This document shows positions 1 through 10,499 of a stretch of DNA of 64,000 bases, piece by piece; the stretch's first letter is position 1; each line of letters opens with the position of its first letter. The translations under genes were made by a program, and so were the position numbers. The stretch spans positions 372,001 through 436,000 of the forward strand of contig OZ251255.1 of NCBI GenBank assembly GCA_965240325.2, read 5' to 3'. Below the pieces are notes generated by a model. It ran no database searches. It was not told where the DNA came from and worked only from the letters and a program-made list of their open reading frames with translations. Source of the DNA: Rebecca billardiae RCC1528. Its lineage: Eukaryota > Haptophyta.

Positions 1-255
1 GTTGGGGAACACCCGCGATTAGAGCACCGGTGGCGCAGCGGCGACGTGGACGCCGCCACACGCGCACGCACGGCGCGCGCTCGCACCGCGAGTCGAACGT
101 CCGCTCGCCAAGCCCTGCGACGGCGTCCGTGCGACGCCGAGCGACGAACGCTCTCGGGATTTGGCCCGGACCACCAGATTCAGCCGTTAACGGCCGAAAA
201 TTCATTTGTTGGAGTTTCCTTAACGGCCGCTTTAAAAAAGAAATCGTTGCTGTGA
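1..255. repeat. R1 dispersed repeat, copy A (right-hand terminus)
   Basis: These 255 bases recur without a visible difference at 44137-44391; after GCTGTGA the two copies diverge abruptly, which marks an element end at about 254/255. The last 34 bases (221-254) also occur inverted at 40841-40874 with one mismatch, so they look like a terminal inverted repeat beginning CACAGCAACGA. The copy is cut by the left edge of the window, so its other end is not visible. Contains a repeated GGCCGTTAA word. Confidence 0.85.
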
Positions 256-731
256 TGCACTTTATTTTGTCTTTTTCCTTATTCACTTTTATTATTTCCG
301 CGCGCGATGAGAGATACATGAGTATTACATCGTCCGATGACGATACACTACGCCTGCCTGAGCTGTGTGCGTCTCTTATTCTTAGTAAACTGTACACGAC
401 GCGAATACGATGGCGATCCGGCGGCCGCCCATGGCGGCCCACCGGCCATCGCGGGCCTACCGCACGCCCCGATGCCGCGACGAGCTGTCTCAGTGCGTGG
501 GCGCACGCCTCGCTCGGTGCATGCTCGACGCGCGCTTGAGGCCCTCGCGAGCACGTGCGCTGCGTGCCCCGATCGCGGCACATCGGCACAGCGCCCGCGA
601 CGGCCGACCGGGCCGACGGGGCGCCGAAGCGGCCCGAGCCAGCGGCGGGTCGCGCGCTCGTGCCGCTCGCGGTTGAGCGGCGCACTGCCTCGCACCGCAG
701 CAGCAGCTGGTGGCACATCGACTGGGAGCCG
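256..731. other. Intergenic; holds a second 40-bp block shared with R1 copy B
   Basis: No gene is supported here. Bases 355-394 (TGCCTGAGCTGTGTGCGTCT and the following 20) are identical to 44846-44885, downstream of the other R1 copy. The spacer between the two shared blocks is 99 bp here and 454 bp at the other site, so the family has two conserved blocks around a variable middle, or one copy has gained or lost sequence. Confidence 0.6.
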
Positions 732-3700
732 TCATCGCCTTGCCCATGGCCAGCCGCCACCGGCACCACCGCCGTCACCACTGCTGCGACGTCGGCCGTT
801 GGCTGCGGCCGGGCTGCCGGCAGCGTCTGCCGGCGCCACGGCCGCGCCGCCGGCGGAAGCGCCGGCGCCGCGCAGCCAGCCGCCGAGCCCAAGCGGCGAC
901 TGGGCGGATGCCGCCGAGTCACGCTGGTCACTCGGCCCCAGCGAGGCCGCCCGCATCACGGCGCCGCCGGCCGCCGTGCCGCCACCACTGCCGCCACCAT
1001 CGCCGCCGCCGCCGCCGCCGGCGGCGGCGCCCGCCGCCTCCGCGTCGGCGGCAGCGCCTGCCCACGGTGTCCAGTACAGCACCGCCGCGGCCGCCTCCTC
1101 CCCCAGCAGCCGCGTGCGCACCCACAGCGCGCCCACGCCCGACTGGTCGTCCGGGTCGCCCCTCTCGAGAAGGCTCCGGAAAGCTCCGCGCGGCACGGAC
1201 GGCAGCGCGTCGGCGAGCGCGCGCACGCCGGCCGCGCCGACGCGGTTGCCGGCCAAGTTGGCCACACGGAGCGGCGGCGGCGGCGCGTCTGCGTCCGGCC
1301 GCATCGCCGCGGCCAGTGCGACGGCACCCTCCGTGCCCAGCCCGTTGCCGTGCAGGTCGAGCTCGAGCAGGTGCGCGCTCAGCCCCGCACGGAGCGCGCC
1401 GCCGAGCGCGCGCGCGCCCGCGGCGCCGAGCGCGTCAAACCCTAGGAGAAGGGAGCGCAGCTTCATGCGGGCGGCGAGGCCGGCGCCGTCGGCGCCGTCG
1501 GCGAGCGCGCGCATGCCGGCAGGCCCGAGGTTGTTGTAACCGCCGTCCAGCTCGGTGAGCGTGCGCCTGACGAAGCGGAGCGCGGCGCCGAGGTGCGCCG
1601 CGCCAGCCGGGCCGAGCCCGCAGCCGCGCACGCGCAGGCTCACGAGCGGCGCGCCGCCGCCGAGCCCGACGCCGAGCGCGCGCGCGCCCGCCGGCCCTAG
1701 CAGAACGTTCCCGGAAACATCCAGGACCGTGAGCGCGCGGTTGGTGCGCACGCGGCGCATCGCCGCCGACATGTGTGCCGGCGTGAGCCGCCGGCGGGCG
1801 AGGTTGACGGTTGGCGCGGTGCCGAGCGCAGCCAGGGGGCCAAGGGCCTGCTCCGCCTCCGCCAGCCGCCGCGCGCCGCCGCCGCCGCCGCGGCTGCTCG
1901 GCAGAGCGCGCCCGCCCGCATGGCCGCCGCCGCCTGCGGGCCCAGTGCCGCCCTCGCCGCCGCCGGGCGCGCCGCCGTCGGCCTCGATCTCGGTGCCGAG
2001 ATCGTCTTCGTCGAGGGCGGTATACGCCAGGCCGCCCCCGAGCCAGCCGCCCCCGCCGCCATCCCCTGCCGCCGCGCCCCGCTCGCGCTGCAGGCCGCAC
2101 GCACAGCCCGCCAGCGCCACCGCAAGCGGTCTGAGCAAGGCGAGGAGCAGCGCTGCCGCGCAGAGCGCGCGCGAGCGCGTGAGCCGCGCGCAGGCGGTCG
2201 TGCCTCCGGCCGCCGCCGCGGCGCCACCGTGGCCGGCGTGGGTGCAGCCGCCCGCGCACGCGCCGCGCGGCGGAGCGCCGCCGCACGCGCCGGAAGCGCG
2301 CCCGCCGCCACCACCAACGCCGCCGCGCGGCGTCGCGCCGAGCGCGCTGGCAAGGGCCAGCGGTGGACTGTAGAGCGGCGCGCGCGCGCCCGGCGCGGCG
2401 CCGTTGGCATCGCCGCCGCCGCCGCCGCCGTCGACGCCGAGCGCCACGGCGTACACGCGCCCGACCGCGGCCCAGCCGGCGTGCGCGTCGGGCCGCGCGC
2501 CGTACACGTGCGCGGCCGTCCACGCGCCCCACAGCACCGGCCCCGCCGCCGCCTGCGCGCCCAGCGCAATTAAATAAAGGCCAAGAAATCTCGAGGTTCC
2601 GCGGCGCTGCGGCTCCGCCCAGCCGTAGGCTGTGTCGAGCGCGGCCGCCGCCGCGCGCGAGGGCGCGTCGGCGCGCGTCGAGAGGAGCGGCAGCGCCGTC
2701 CGCACCGCCAGCAGGCAGAGGGCCCCCGCGAGGAACGGCGGCGCCGCCAGCGGGAGGAATAACACAGAAAATGCTGCCGAGCCTGACAGCAGCCACGCGC
2801 CGAGCGCGCCGCCGAGCGCGAGCGCCGCGCACGCGCCGAGCGCGCGCAGCACGCCGCGCCGCGTGCCCGCCGCGACGCGCGCGCTCGCGCACTGCACCCA
2901 CGCCGGCCCCAGCGTCCGGTTCGCCGCGGCGCCGCCGGCGAGGCTGAGCAAGCAGAAGAAGCTCAGAAGCAGCGGAGAAAAAACGGTCGGGTGCAGAGCC
3001 GCTGAACACAGGAGCGCGAGGTCGAGCGCACGCGCGCCGCCCTCAGCGCCGCCGCGGAGGAGCGGGAGCAGGCACGCGCGCCCGGCGGCGCCGCCCACCC
3101 ACGCGGCCGCCACGTGCGCGCCCGCCGCCGCGCCGAGCGCCGCCAACGCCAGCGCAGCCTGCGCCAGGGTGAGCGCTGCCCAAATCGCATACGCGGCTAC
3201 ATGCGCCGGCGCGTCGCCGGGCGCCGGCACGCCGAGCTGCGAGAGGCCCGCCAGCGCAAAGGCGCTGAGCACGTTCACCGTCGCGGCGCGCACGCCGCTG
3301 CCGGCCGCCAGCGCGTCCAGCGCCGCGTGGGCGCCCGCGGACGCGCAGCAGTCTGCGCGCGCGGCCGCACGCGCGCACGCGCCGCCACCCGCGCCGTCAG
3401 CGCGGGCAAAGAGCGCGCGGGAGAGCGAGCGGCTCGGCGGCTCGGCGTTATCGCCGGGCGGAGTGACCGAGCCACGCGGCTCGGCCAGCCGAGGCGGTGG
3501 CGAGGGCGCGCGCGCGCGCGGCGGCGCGCTCGGCGGCGGACGCGGCGGCGGCGGCGGCGACGACGCGAGCGCTGGCGGCGCCGAGGGCGGCGGAGTGGGG
3601 CTCGGCAGCGGCGCTGGCACCGCAGGTGGCTGGCCGTCGGCAGATACGTTCCCACTCGACGCCCCCACCGCGCCGCCACCGGGCGCGGCGGGCTGCGCCG

Positions 3701-3911
3701 CTGCGAGCTGCAAGTGGCAGCAGCCCTCGCACGCGCAGCCCACCAGCGCCAGGCGCGCGCAGTCAAACGAGCCACGAAGCGCGCCGCACGTGAGCACGCC
3801 GCATGCGCGCAGGCACGGCGACGGCGGCTCCGCGTGCGCGTGGCGGGCGAGCGCGCCGAGTAGCGCCGCGGCGAGGACCGAGCCCCGGCGCGCCCGCGGC
3901 CGTGACGCCAT
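732..3911 (-). CDS. Multipass membrane protein with signal peptide and C-terminal leucine-rich repeats
   Basis: An uninterrupted frame of 1059 codons. I start at the ATG at 3911, which gives a signal peptide (MASRPRARRG then a hydrophobic stretch ending AHA); the open frame further upstream begins only with GTG. Next come a Cys-rich segment (about residues 32-70), a Pro/Ser-rich linker, a cluster of hydrophobic helices (about 210-410) and two more near 445 and 590. Around 700-905 lie ribonuclease-inhibitor-type leucine-rich repeats (LTVLDVSGN, LLELDLHGNG, RVANLAGNRV). The tail is Ala/Gly-rich and disordered. The arrangement suggests a plasma- or endomembrane receptor-like protein with cytosolic LRRs, but I recognise no named family. 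Frame consistency through an AT-rich patch at 2569-2600 argues against an intron. Confidence 0.7.
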   Translation of the reverse strand: MASRPRARRGSVLAAALLGALARHAHAEPPSPCLRACGVLTCGALRGSFDCARLALVGCACEGCCHLQLAAAQPAAPGGGAVGASSGNVSADGQPPAVPAPLPSPTPPPSAPPALASSPPPPPRPPPSAPPRARAPSPPPRLAEPRGSVTPPGDNAEPPSRSLSRALFARADGAGGGACARAAARADCCASAGAHAALDALAAGSGVRAATVNVLSAFALAGLSQLGVPAPGDAPAHVAAYAIWAALTLAQAALALAALGAAAGAHVAAAWVGGAAGRACLLPLLRGGAEGGARALDLALLCSAALHPTVFSPLLLSFFCLLSLAGGAAANRTLGPAWVQCASARVAAGTRRGVLRALGACAALALGGALGAWLLSGSAAFSVLFLPLAAPPFLAGALCLLAVRTALPLLSTRADAPSRAAAAALDTAYGWAEPQRRGTSRFLGLYLIALGAQAAAGPVLWGAWTAAHVYGARPDAHAGWAAVGRVYAVALGVDGGGGGGDANGAAPGARAPLYSPPLALASALGATPRGGVGGGGGRASGACGGAPPRGACAGGCTHAGHGGAAAAAGGTTACARLTRSRALCAAALLLALLRPLAVALAGCACGLQRERGAAAGDGGGGGWLGGGLAYTALDEDDLGTEIEADGGAPGGGEGGTGPAGGGGHAGGRALPSSRGGGGGARRLAEAEQALGPLAALGTAPTVNLARRRLTPAHMSAAMRRVRTNRALTVLDVSGNVLLGPAGARALGVGLGGGAPLVSLRVRGCGLGPAGAAHLGAALRFVRRTLTELDGGYNNLGPAGMRALADGADGAGLAARMKLRSLLLGFDALGAAGARALGGALRAGLSAHLLELDLHGNGLGTEGAVALAAAMRPDADAPPPPLRVANLAGNRVGAAGVRALADALPSVPRGAFRSLLERGDPDDQSGVGALWVRTRLLGEEAAAAVLYWTPWAGAAADAEAAGAAAGGGGGGDGGGSGGGTAAGGAVMRAASLGPSDQRDSAASAQSPLGLGGWLRGAGASAGGAAVAPADAAGSPAAANGRRRSSGDGGGAGGGWPWARR

Positions 3912-4539
3912 CAGCACCGCGCACGCCGCGCCGCCATTTGCGCCGACTGCCGATTCGCCGCCCGCTGGAGCCGAACACTGTCGTGTGTACAGTGTTGACA
4001 CTACATCTTACACGCGACGTAGTAGATTCATACCGCGTAGTAGTAGTACTACGACGGTATTGTATGTAGCATACACCCGTCGTAAAGTACTGTATCATAG
4101 CAGTATACTTTAGCTGCGCGTACGTACGACAGTCTGAGTCGTAGGGCAATGTCGTCATATCCGAAGCCTGCTGAAGCCACCAGGCGGGCGTGAGTGACGC
4201 CTAGCGCCGCCTGCGGGCCGAGGGACTCTTTACCGCGCAGGATTAGCCGCAAAGTAGTAGTACGTAGCGTTCGAGTTCATCGGCGAAGTTACTCTACTGT
4301 CGGTCGGCGCCCGGTGTCTGGCAGGATGCCGCGCCAACCAACTGCTGTGATCATGATGCTGACGCGACGGCGCGAAGCGACGACGCGAATGGATGATGGC
4401 CGGCGCGGATGAAGATATCAGCTGCGCTGACGAAGTAGCAGACGATGATGACGACGTCGACGGCTCGCTGTCCGGCTGTCCCGCCAGCTGTCGTGCGACA
4501 TGCCGTGCGGGCATGACGATGATCAGTCACGACGGCTCG
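3912..4539. other. Intergenic between two minus-strand genes
   Basis: Lower-GC sequence with short runs such as CGTAGTAGTAGTACTACGAC near 4036. It should hold the promoter of the LRR gene and the 3' region of the GH16 gene. No ORF, RNA gene or repeat is convincing. Confidence 0.5.
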
Positions 4540-7048
4540 TCACGAGGTCGACGCGCTGGCGTGCTCGTGCGCAAGCAGCGCCGCGCTCGCCGCCGCGACG
4601 CCATCCTCGTCTTCCGCAGCCGCCCAGCGCGGCGCGGCGAAGTATCCCCCCACCCACTGGCGGAGGGACTCGGCTGTCGACGCGTCCGCCGCGGCGCCGG
4701 CGCGCGCGGTGGCTGCCGAGCTGCCGCGCGCCGCGGCGCTGGCTCCGAAGCGCGGTGCTGCGCCGCTGGCGCCGCCGTCGCGCGAGGGCACAGCGCCCAT
4801 GCTCGCGCCGCTCCGGATCGCAATCGTTGCGTGGGAGAGCCAGCCGCCCCCGCCCTCGCCGACCTCGAGAAGCTCCGCCACCGCGGCGGCGGCGGCGGCG
4901 GCGGCGGCCGGGCCAGCATTAGCGGCAGCGGCGGCCGAGGCGCGCTGAGGGGCCGCCACGGCCGCCCGGCCCGCGGGAGCGGATGTGTCGGCGGGCGAGG
5001 CGCGGGGCGGGGCCGAGGGCTGGAGCAGCCCACCCGCCCGCCGCGCGGCGCGCCGCGCGGCGGCGAGCACGAGCACGCACGCCACGAAGAGGAGGAGGGC
5101 GGCATGCAGTACCGTGTTGTGCTGGGAGGTGGCGAGGCCGGCGGGGCCGCGGAGTCCGGGGCCGCTGAGTCCGGGAGGGCCGAGCGCGCCGCCGGCGCGC
5201 GCAGAGCCGCCGCCGGCGGGCGTGGCACCCGCAGAGCTCGCCGCGGCGTGCCAGACTGCACGCAGCGCGCGCGGCGCCGCGTGCAGCAGCGCGCGCGCCG
5301 CCGCGCCTCCCGGCTGCCGCGCCGCGAGCAGCGGCGGCGGCGCCAGCAGCGAGTCCGGATACTCGGCGCCAAACACCCGGACTGAGTCGACGGTGAGCGC
5401 GGCGGTGCCGCCAGGCCACTGCTGGGCAAGTGCGTCGGCGTTGAAGCCTGCCGCGCGCAAGAGACGCACGCAGGGCGAACGTCCGGGACGCGGGCATTCA
5501 GCCGGACTCAGCCGGACTGCGGACCGGACTGCGGAGCAGTGCGCAGCGGGCGCAGCGCGCCGCGGGCCGCGCGGCCCCGCGCGGCCCCGCGCGCGGCAGC
5601 TGCCGTCCCCCCGGTGTCGCAGCCTGGGCCCCCCATGTGCAGCGCCCCGGCCCCCCGCGCGCCCGCCCTGCGCGCGCGCGCGCACCATACGGCCGATAGT
5701 CTTTGAAGAAGTTGCCGCCCACCGCGAGGTTGAGGATCAGCTTCATCGGGTTCTGGTCGAAGGGCGCGCCTGCGTGCGCCTCGGCCGGGAAGCAGCCGTC
5801 CAGCCTCTGGTGGTGAAACTTGAAACCGTCGACGAACCACTCGATGGCGTGGTAGCTAGGGACGGCGGCGGGGCGGCACGTGGGCGCGGCGCGAACTCAG
5901 ACGCCGCGTGCAGCCGCGCGATGCGCGCGCGCGCCGCCGAGCACGCGCGGCGGCCGATCCGCCAGGCGTGCAGCGCGACGGCGCGGCGGCGTGGCGGCGC
6001 GGCGGCGCGGCGGCGCGGCGGCGCGGCGGCGCGGCGGCGCGGCGGCTCGGCGGCGCGGCGGCGCGGCGGCGCGGCGGCGCGGCGGCGCGGCGGCTTACGT
6101 CCACTCGACCGCGTACGTGTGCGGGCCGTCGGTGAGGTCGACGTTGGGCATCTGCTTGTGCCCCTCGAGCCAGAGGTGGTGGATGTAGTCGTGCCCAAAG
6201 TGGATCGTGCCGAACGTCTCGTTCGCCCCCTTCCCGCCGCGCACCTCCGAGATATCAATCTCGCCAGACTTGGGCCAGGGGCCGTACTTGTTGGTCGCGG
6301 CGACCATCCAAAGAGCGGGCCACGCCCAGTGGCGCGCGGGCATGGTGGCGACCACCTCGAAGCGGCTGCGCGAGCGCGCGCGCGCGGGAGGGGCGCGCCC
6401 GGCCGTGGTGTGCGCCGCGCTCCGCTCACGCGCCCTCGCGCCGCCCCGCGCCGCACCGCGCCGCACCGCACTCGCTCGGGCGCGCGCGCGTCCGCGTGGG
6501 CGCGCGCACCCGTAGGCCTGCGAGGTGAGGCTGTCGACGCGGCCGGAGCGGAACGTGCCGCCGTGGAGGCACCAGAACGCGTCCTCGTCAGTGCAGCCCG
6601 CGCGCGTCCCCGCGTAGTCCTCCCGGACCGCCTGCAGCCACAGCTGGCCGCCGCGCACAAACACGTTGTCTGACTGCGCAGTATAGCACTGCGCCTCGCC
6701 GTTGCCGCCGCCGCGGCAGCCAACGTACGGGCGCCAGCGCGAGCGATCGAGCTCCTCACCATCGAACTCGTCGCTCCACGTGGGTGCGCTCAGGTCGATC
6801 GAGCAGTCGAGGCCCGCGCGACCCGGCTCGCACGCGCATGCGCCCTGCTCGTCGCAGCTGCCGTGGCCGCTGCAGGCGGTGGCGGCGTCGCACGCCTTCC
6901 AGCGCGCGCACGCGTCCAGGTCGTTCGTGTCGCACTTCGCGGCGAACGGCTCCGGCCGGGGATGGCACGATGCGAGCGGCTCGAACATGTCGCGCTCGCA
7001 GCACGCCACGTCCACGGCTTGATGACGCCTCTCGGCCTCGGCGAGCAC
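4540..7048 (-). CDS. GH16 family beta-glucanase-like protein with EGF-like module and C-terminal membrane anchor
   Basis: Four exons: 7048-6510, 6365-6099, 5855-5686, 5447-4540 (introns 144, 243 and 238 nt), joining in frame to 627 codons. Exon 1 carries an EGF-like Cys cluster (ACSGHGSCDEQGACACEPG) and the start of the jelly roll (SDEFDGEELDRSRW). Exon 2 has the GH16 active site GEIDISEV, with catalytic glutamates at about E215 and E220 and D217 between them. Exon 3 has YHAIEWFVDG and LILNLAVGGNFF; exon 4 closes the fold with LTVDSVRVF. The family hydrolyses or transfers beta-1,3/1,4-glucans. A low-complexity linker and a hydrophobic segment near 436-454 followed by Arg residues suggest an anchored enzyme. 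The true 5' end is uncertain: the frame opens with GTG at 7048, the first ATG is at 6988, and no signal peptide is visible, so an upstream exon is likely. Confidence 0.85.
5979..6093. repeat. 8-bp minisatellite (GGCGGCGC)n inside GH16 intron 2
   Basis: About fourteen near-perfect copies of an 8-bp GC-only unit occupy most of the intron, ending at the GTAAG donor. Because 8 is not a multiple of 3 it creates open-looking frames on both strands that are not genes. Confidence 0.9.
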
Positions 7049-9580
7049 TGCACGAGGGCGTTTCGTCGGACGACGACGGATGAGCCGCCGATTTCAGATC
7101 ATTCTTTCTTCGGACGCTCAGAGCTCGGTTCCGCTCCGTCACGAGCGCGGAGGCAGTGGACCGCCGCGCGCTCGCGACCCATGAGACGCCGAGATAGTCT
7201 CGGGCGCGCGTGCGCGTGACGCTGGTGGGCGCTACTGGCCCGCTCGTCTTTGCGCCACCAGCGGCTCACCACCCTGTTCTCGGCCACCTCGCGCCGTGCG
7301 TGGCGTGCGTCGGCCGGCTTGAATTGGCGCGCTGAGTACGCTCATCACGCTACCGCGCGGTATGGCTCATGATCAACTCGCACCGTTGAGATCGATGCTC
7401 GCACCAAGTGCACATGTGTGTGTGTGGATGCCCAGCTCGCCTAGCCTGCCCTGCTGCGCCGGAATCGCCGTCAGCAGACCGGCGCGAGCTCGCGCGCAAC
7501 ATCTCCGCGGAGCTCGCAACTGCCATGTTCCGCTTGTAGGGCCCGTGTTTGCACCTGCCGTGGCACTTGCGATGGTCAGCGCGTTGGGTATGGGTCACGT
7601 GCGTCTCCAGATGGTGTCGGGGCGCCTCCAATTCGCCTCTCAGGACGTCGCGGACGTGCTCGCAGGCAGCGGATGCCTCATTCGACAGGTCCGACGTGCA
7701 CTCGACCGTGCCTACAAGCGCGCCCCTGTGACGCTCATCCCTGCAGAAGCAGATGCAGATGGGCCCCCATGCACCCTGATGCGCCCAAGACCGGCGGGAG
7801 CGTCAGAGACCGTCTCAATATTGACACCTTGCACACGCTGGCAGTTACCGTTGGGCTGCGCGCAGCCACGGACGGGAGCGGCGAACAGCGCCAGATCAGC
7901 CTCTGTAGGCCGAATATCCGCCCCAAAGCCCATAAGCAGCGCGGAACAGGGTAGGGCGTACATATATGGACCGATCCCATCCAGCCTGGCCTGGTGCAGA
8001 GACGCCAGCCACCGCCTGGCGAGCAGGCGTTTGCTGCCGAATCGCATGCTCTGCCGCACCGTGATCGGTGATGAGTGCAGCGCATTCTGCGACGACGACA
8101 GATTGGACCTGCCCCGTAGGTCTCGGCCAGGGAGCGGTGACGGTTGGCTCGGGTGACTTTAAGCCTTGGCTATACGACCGAGAGTACTCCTGGCGGGCTG
8201 AGAACATGGGGCCGGTGCTTTTAATGGGTCCGACTATGTCTGCAATACCGGCCGGACGCGTGTCCCGTAAGGGGTTAAGCCACTATAACTGTCAGGCAGC
8301 GCCATCGTGCCGACGTGCCCACGGGCCCACGTGCGCGAATTTGTGCGACATTCACAGCGACGAGGTCGCGGTCCCCGGCCGCTCCGACGCGCTCTTGACT
8401 TTCGCGTGGGACGTGCGGAGGTCAAGAACCCATCCTACTCGTCGACGGTGCCGACCTCGCCGCCCTGAATGTCGCACAAATTTGAGATTGGCACCTCGCG
8501 CGTGCAGGCCGCGACACGCATGCCAGGTCCGCGCGGCGCTCTGTGGGCAAGCGAGCCAAGGGGCGCAGCGAGTCCGGTGCGGCTGTCGTACGGGTCGAGC
8601 GCGAGCGCCGAGTCGCAGCCGCGCGCGCGCCGCGCCGCTGGCGCCGGGTCGCCCGGGGGAGAAGGCGCAGCTGCAGTGCTCCTCTGCCATCACGCGATCC
8701 GCCGGCAGAAAGACCAGACTTTGCGCCCAGTTTTGACCAAAACGATGGGCTTTTAACTCCGCGCGATCTGCTGGGTAACCTGACAGTTCATAGTGGCTCG
8801 GCCCCTTATGTACACAGTCTAAAATATATAACACAGGTCCAGGACATGCCCGCGCAGATTTCGAACACTGCCAGCGTCACGCACGCTGGCAGTGTTCGAC
8901 ACTGCCAGCGTGCGTGACGCTTCTGTCGTCATCACGCTTCTACTATCGATTATTACACGATCGTCGTGCGGCATGCTTCTTTTCGGCCTTCTGTAAGCAC
9001 TGGGTCCCGGCCGCCATGCCGCCAATTGATTAGAGCCGCCAATGTGATGATTGATGATGATGAGCGCCCAGCACGTCGTGCCATGGCAGTAGCCGCCGGC
9101 AAGGCGTGGGCAGGGGCCCGTGCTATATCCGCGGTGACATGCTCACCCCGGGGTCGCAGCACGCACCGCGACGCAAACCCGATGCGTGCGTGCGTACCGG
9201 GCCACGCCGCTACGCGATGCGTGTCTGCTCCTTCATCACACCGCTGACAGAAGGAGTTGCGCGACTCAACCGGCAGCCTACTCTACCGGCTACGTGTGCC
9301 GAACAAGCTGGGCAGCACGGAGACGCAGCAGACCTACGCATCTGCCATCACAACACGCGACTGCCCGATTCAGCAGGTGATCGGCGTGTGCCGGGCTCTC
9401 TTGCGTGCTGGCCATTCCGCGGGAGAGCGAGCCATCCGTGAGCGTGGGACGTCTAGAGGGTGGTCGGCGCATTCGGGTACCTTGCGCGCTGCCCCTGGCC
9501 GGGCCTGTCTCAGGCCAGCACGCTGGCGGCGGCGCCGCTGTTGTTGCCGACACAAGGCGTCCAGCTACGGGGGGCGGTCC
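7049..9580. other. Intergenic, no supported gene
   Basis: About 2.5 kb with lower GC than the genes. An ATG-started frame at 7362-8156 (264 codons) is open, but its composition is no better than the opposite strand and it has no domain, so I do not call it. The only clear structure is the hairpin cluster at 8861-8919. Confidence 0.5.
8861..8919. repeat. Overlapping hairpins: three alternating copies of an approx. 20-bp unit
   Basis: The unit ACACTGCCAGCGTGCGTGAC occurs in forward, inverted, forward order. Arms 8861-8877 and 8883-8899 pair over 17 bp with a 5-nt loop. Arms 8875-8895 and 8899-8919 pair over 21 bp with a 3-nt loop. The two hairpins are mutually exclusive. Confidence 0.9.
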
Positions 9581-10060
9581 GATTCGCTCAGGGCTCAAAG
9601 ATCCGGTGCTCGGTACGCGTACCGGTGCACCGGCGCCGCAGGCGCCGGTGTACCGGTACACCGGTGCGCGCACCGCGGGGGGGTCCGGGGGGGTGTCCCC
9701 CCCGGGGCCCCGCCGGCCCGAGGCGAAGAAAATTTTTGGGCCTATTTACTGATAGAAATAGCCCAATTATTCAGGACGAAATCGGCCGGCGTATTCGCCT
9801 TCCCTCGGAGTCGGGGCACGGCCTGAGAGTGCCAGCAGTGACTACTCAGTCAGTACTCCGACGACCTCGGACACTGACTGACAAGTGACAGCTCCGCCGT
9901 AGTCCGTACTCGCGGGTGCTGTGGTCCGGGCGCACACGACCCCTCCCGGACTCTCACCGGTGCGCGGCAGTTTGTGGCGGTGCGTACCGGTACGCACCGG
10001 TACGCACCGGTACGGTATTTACCGGTGTCCGGTGTACCGTCTTGGAGCCCTGGATTCGCT
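9581..10060. mobile_element. hAT-type MITE, 464 bp, with 8-bp target duplication
   Basis: The element spans 9589-10052. It is flanked by perfect copies of GATTCGCT (9581-9588 and 10053-10060), the 8-bp duplication length typical of hAT transposons. Its ends are inverted: CAGGGCTCAAAGA on the left and CAGGGCTCCAAGA on the complementary strand at the right, matching the CAGGG start usual for hAT. The subterminal parts contain tandem ACCGGTGCGT-type motifs in both orientations. No transposase is encoded, so it is non-autonomous. Confidence 0.85.
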
Positions 10061-10499
10061 GAGAAGCAATCGAAGGCATGCGCCCTTACATGTTTGCCTG
10101 CCCCTCCACTTACAAAGATCACCGCTCTCGCCCAAGTCAAAGGCGAACCAGCACTATTGATCATCGAGAACATCCGCCGAGCGCTCGGCATCGTCGGGGT
10201 AGACCTTCCATTCCCTTGCAAAGAAGGAACCTCACAATCTCTCGTTCCTGAATGAGTGGGTGGTTAGGTGCCGACCCTTGTCATCATTGCGACATTGCGT
10301 GGAGCTTCGCCTTTTCGGCACCCCATGAGCCATCACTTTGATCGATGAAATCGGTGGGTTTACTCAGTCTTGACTCTTGAGTAGTGAATGGGCAAAGCCC
10401 CCATAGTTGCTTTGCGCTTGACCCTTTGACATCACGTTCCCCACGCCGATCGAGCCGCGCCGCGACGACGGCGTGAGCGTCGCCGCGGCGGCGCGCGCC
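10061..10499. other. Intergenic, upstream of the 10.5-16 kb gene
   Basis: Relatively AT-rich sequence without a supported ORF; it probably includes the promoter and 5' leader of the following plus-strand gene. No TATA box is convincing. Confidence 0.4.

Noticed and set aside
28-110. tRNA gene or tRNA-derived SINE head in R1 (A-box-like TGGCGCAGCGG)
   Set aside because: The A-box-like word is good, but the downstream GAGTCGAACGTCC does not form a T-arm and no acceptor stem pairs.
1435-3009. Long Arg-rich open frames antisense or out of frame to the LRR gene, and similar frames elsewhere (for example 14499-15989 minus, 34099-35805 minus, 51570-52691 minus)
   Set aside because: They are read from GC-rich codons of real genes or repeats in other frames. 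Compositions dominated by Arg, Ala and Pro and the absence of domains mark them as shadows.
3912-4001. Upstream extension of the LRR protein by 30 codons
   Set aside because: The extension starts at GTG and precedes a good ATG followed by a signal peptide; eukaryotic initiation at the ATG is far more likely.
7362-8156. 264-codon ORF on the plus strand
   Set aside because: Starts with ATG but overlaps equally open minus-strand frames, has no domain or splice context, and its codon character is not better than background.
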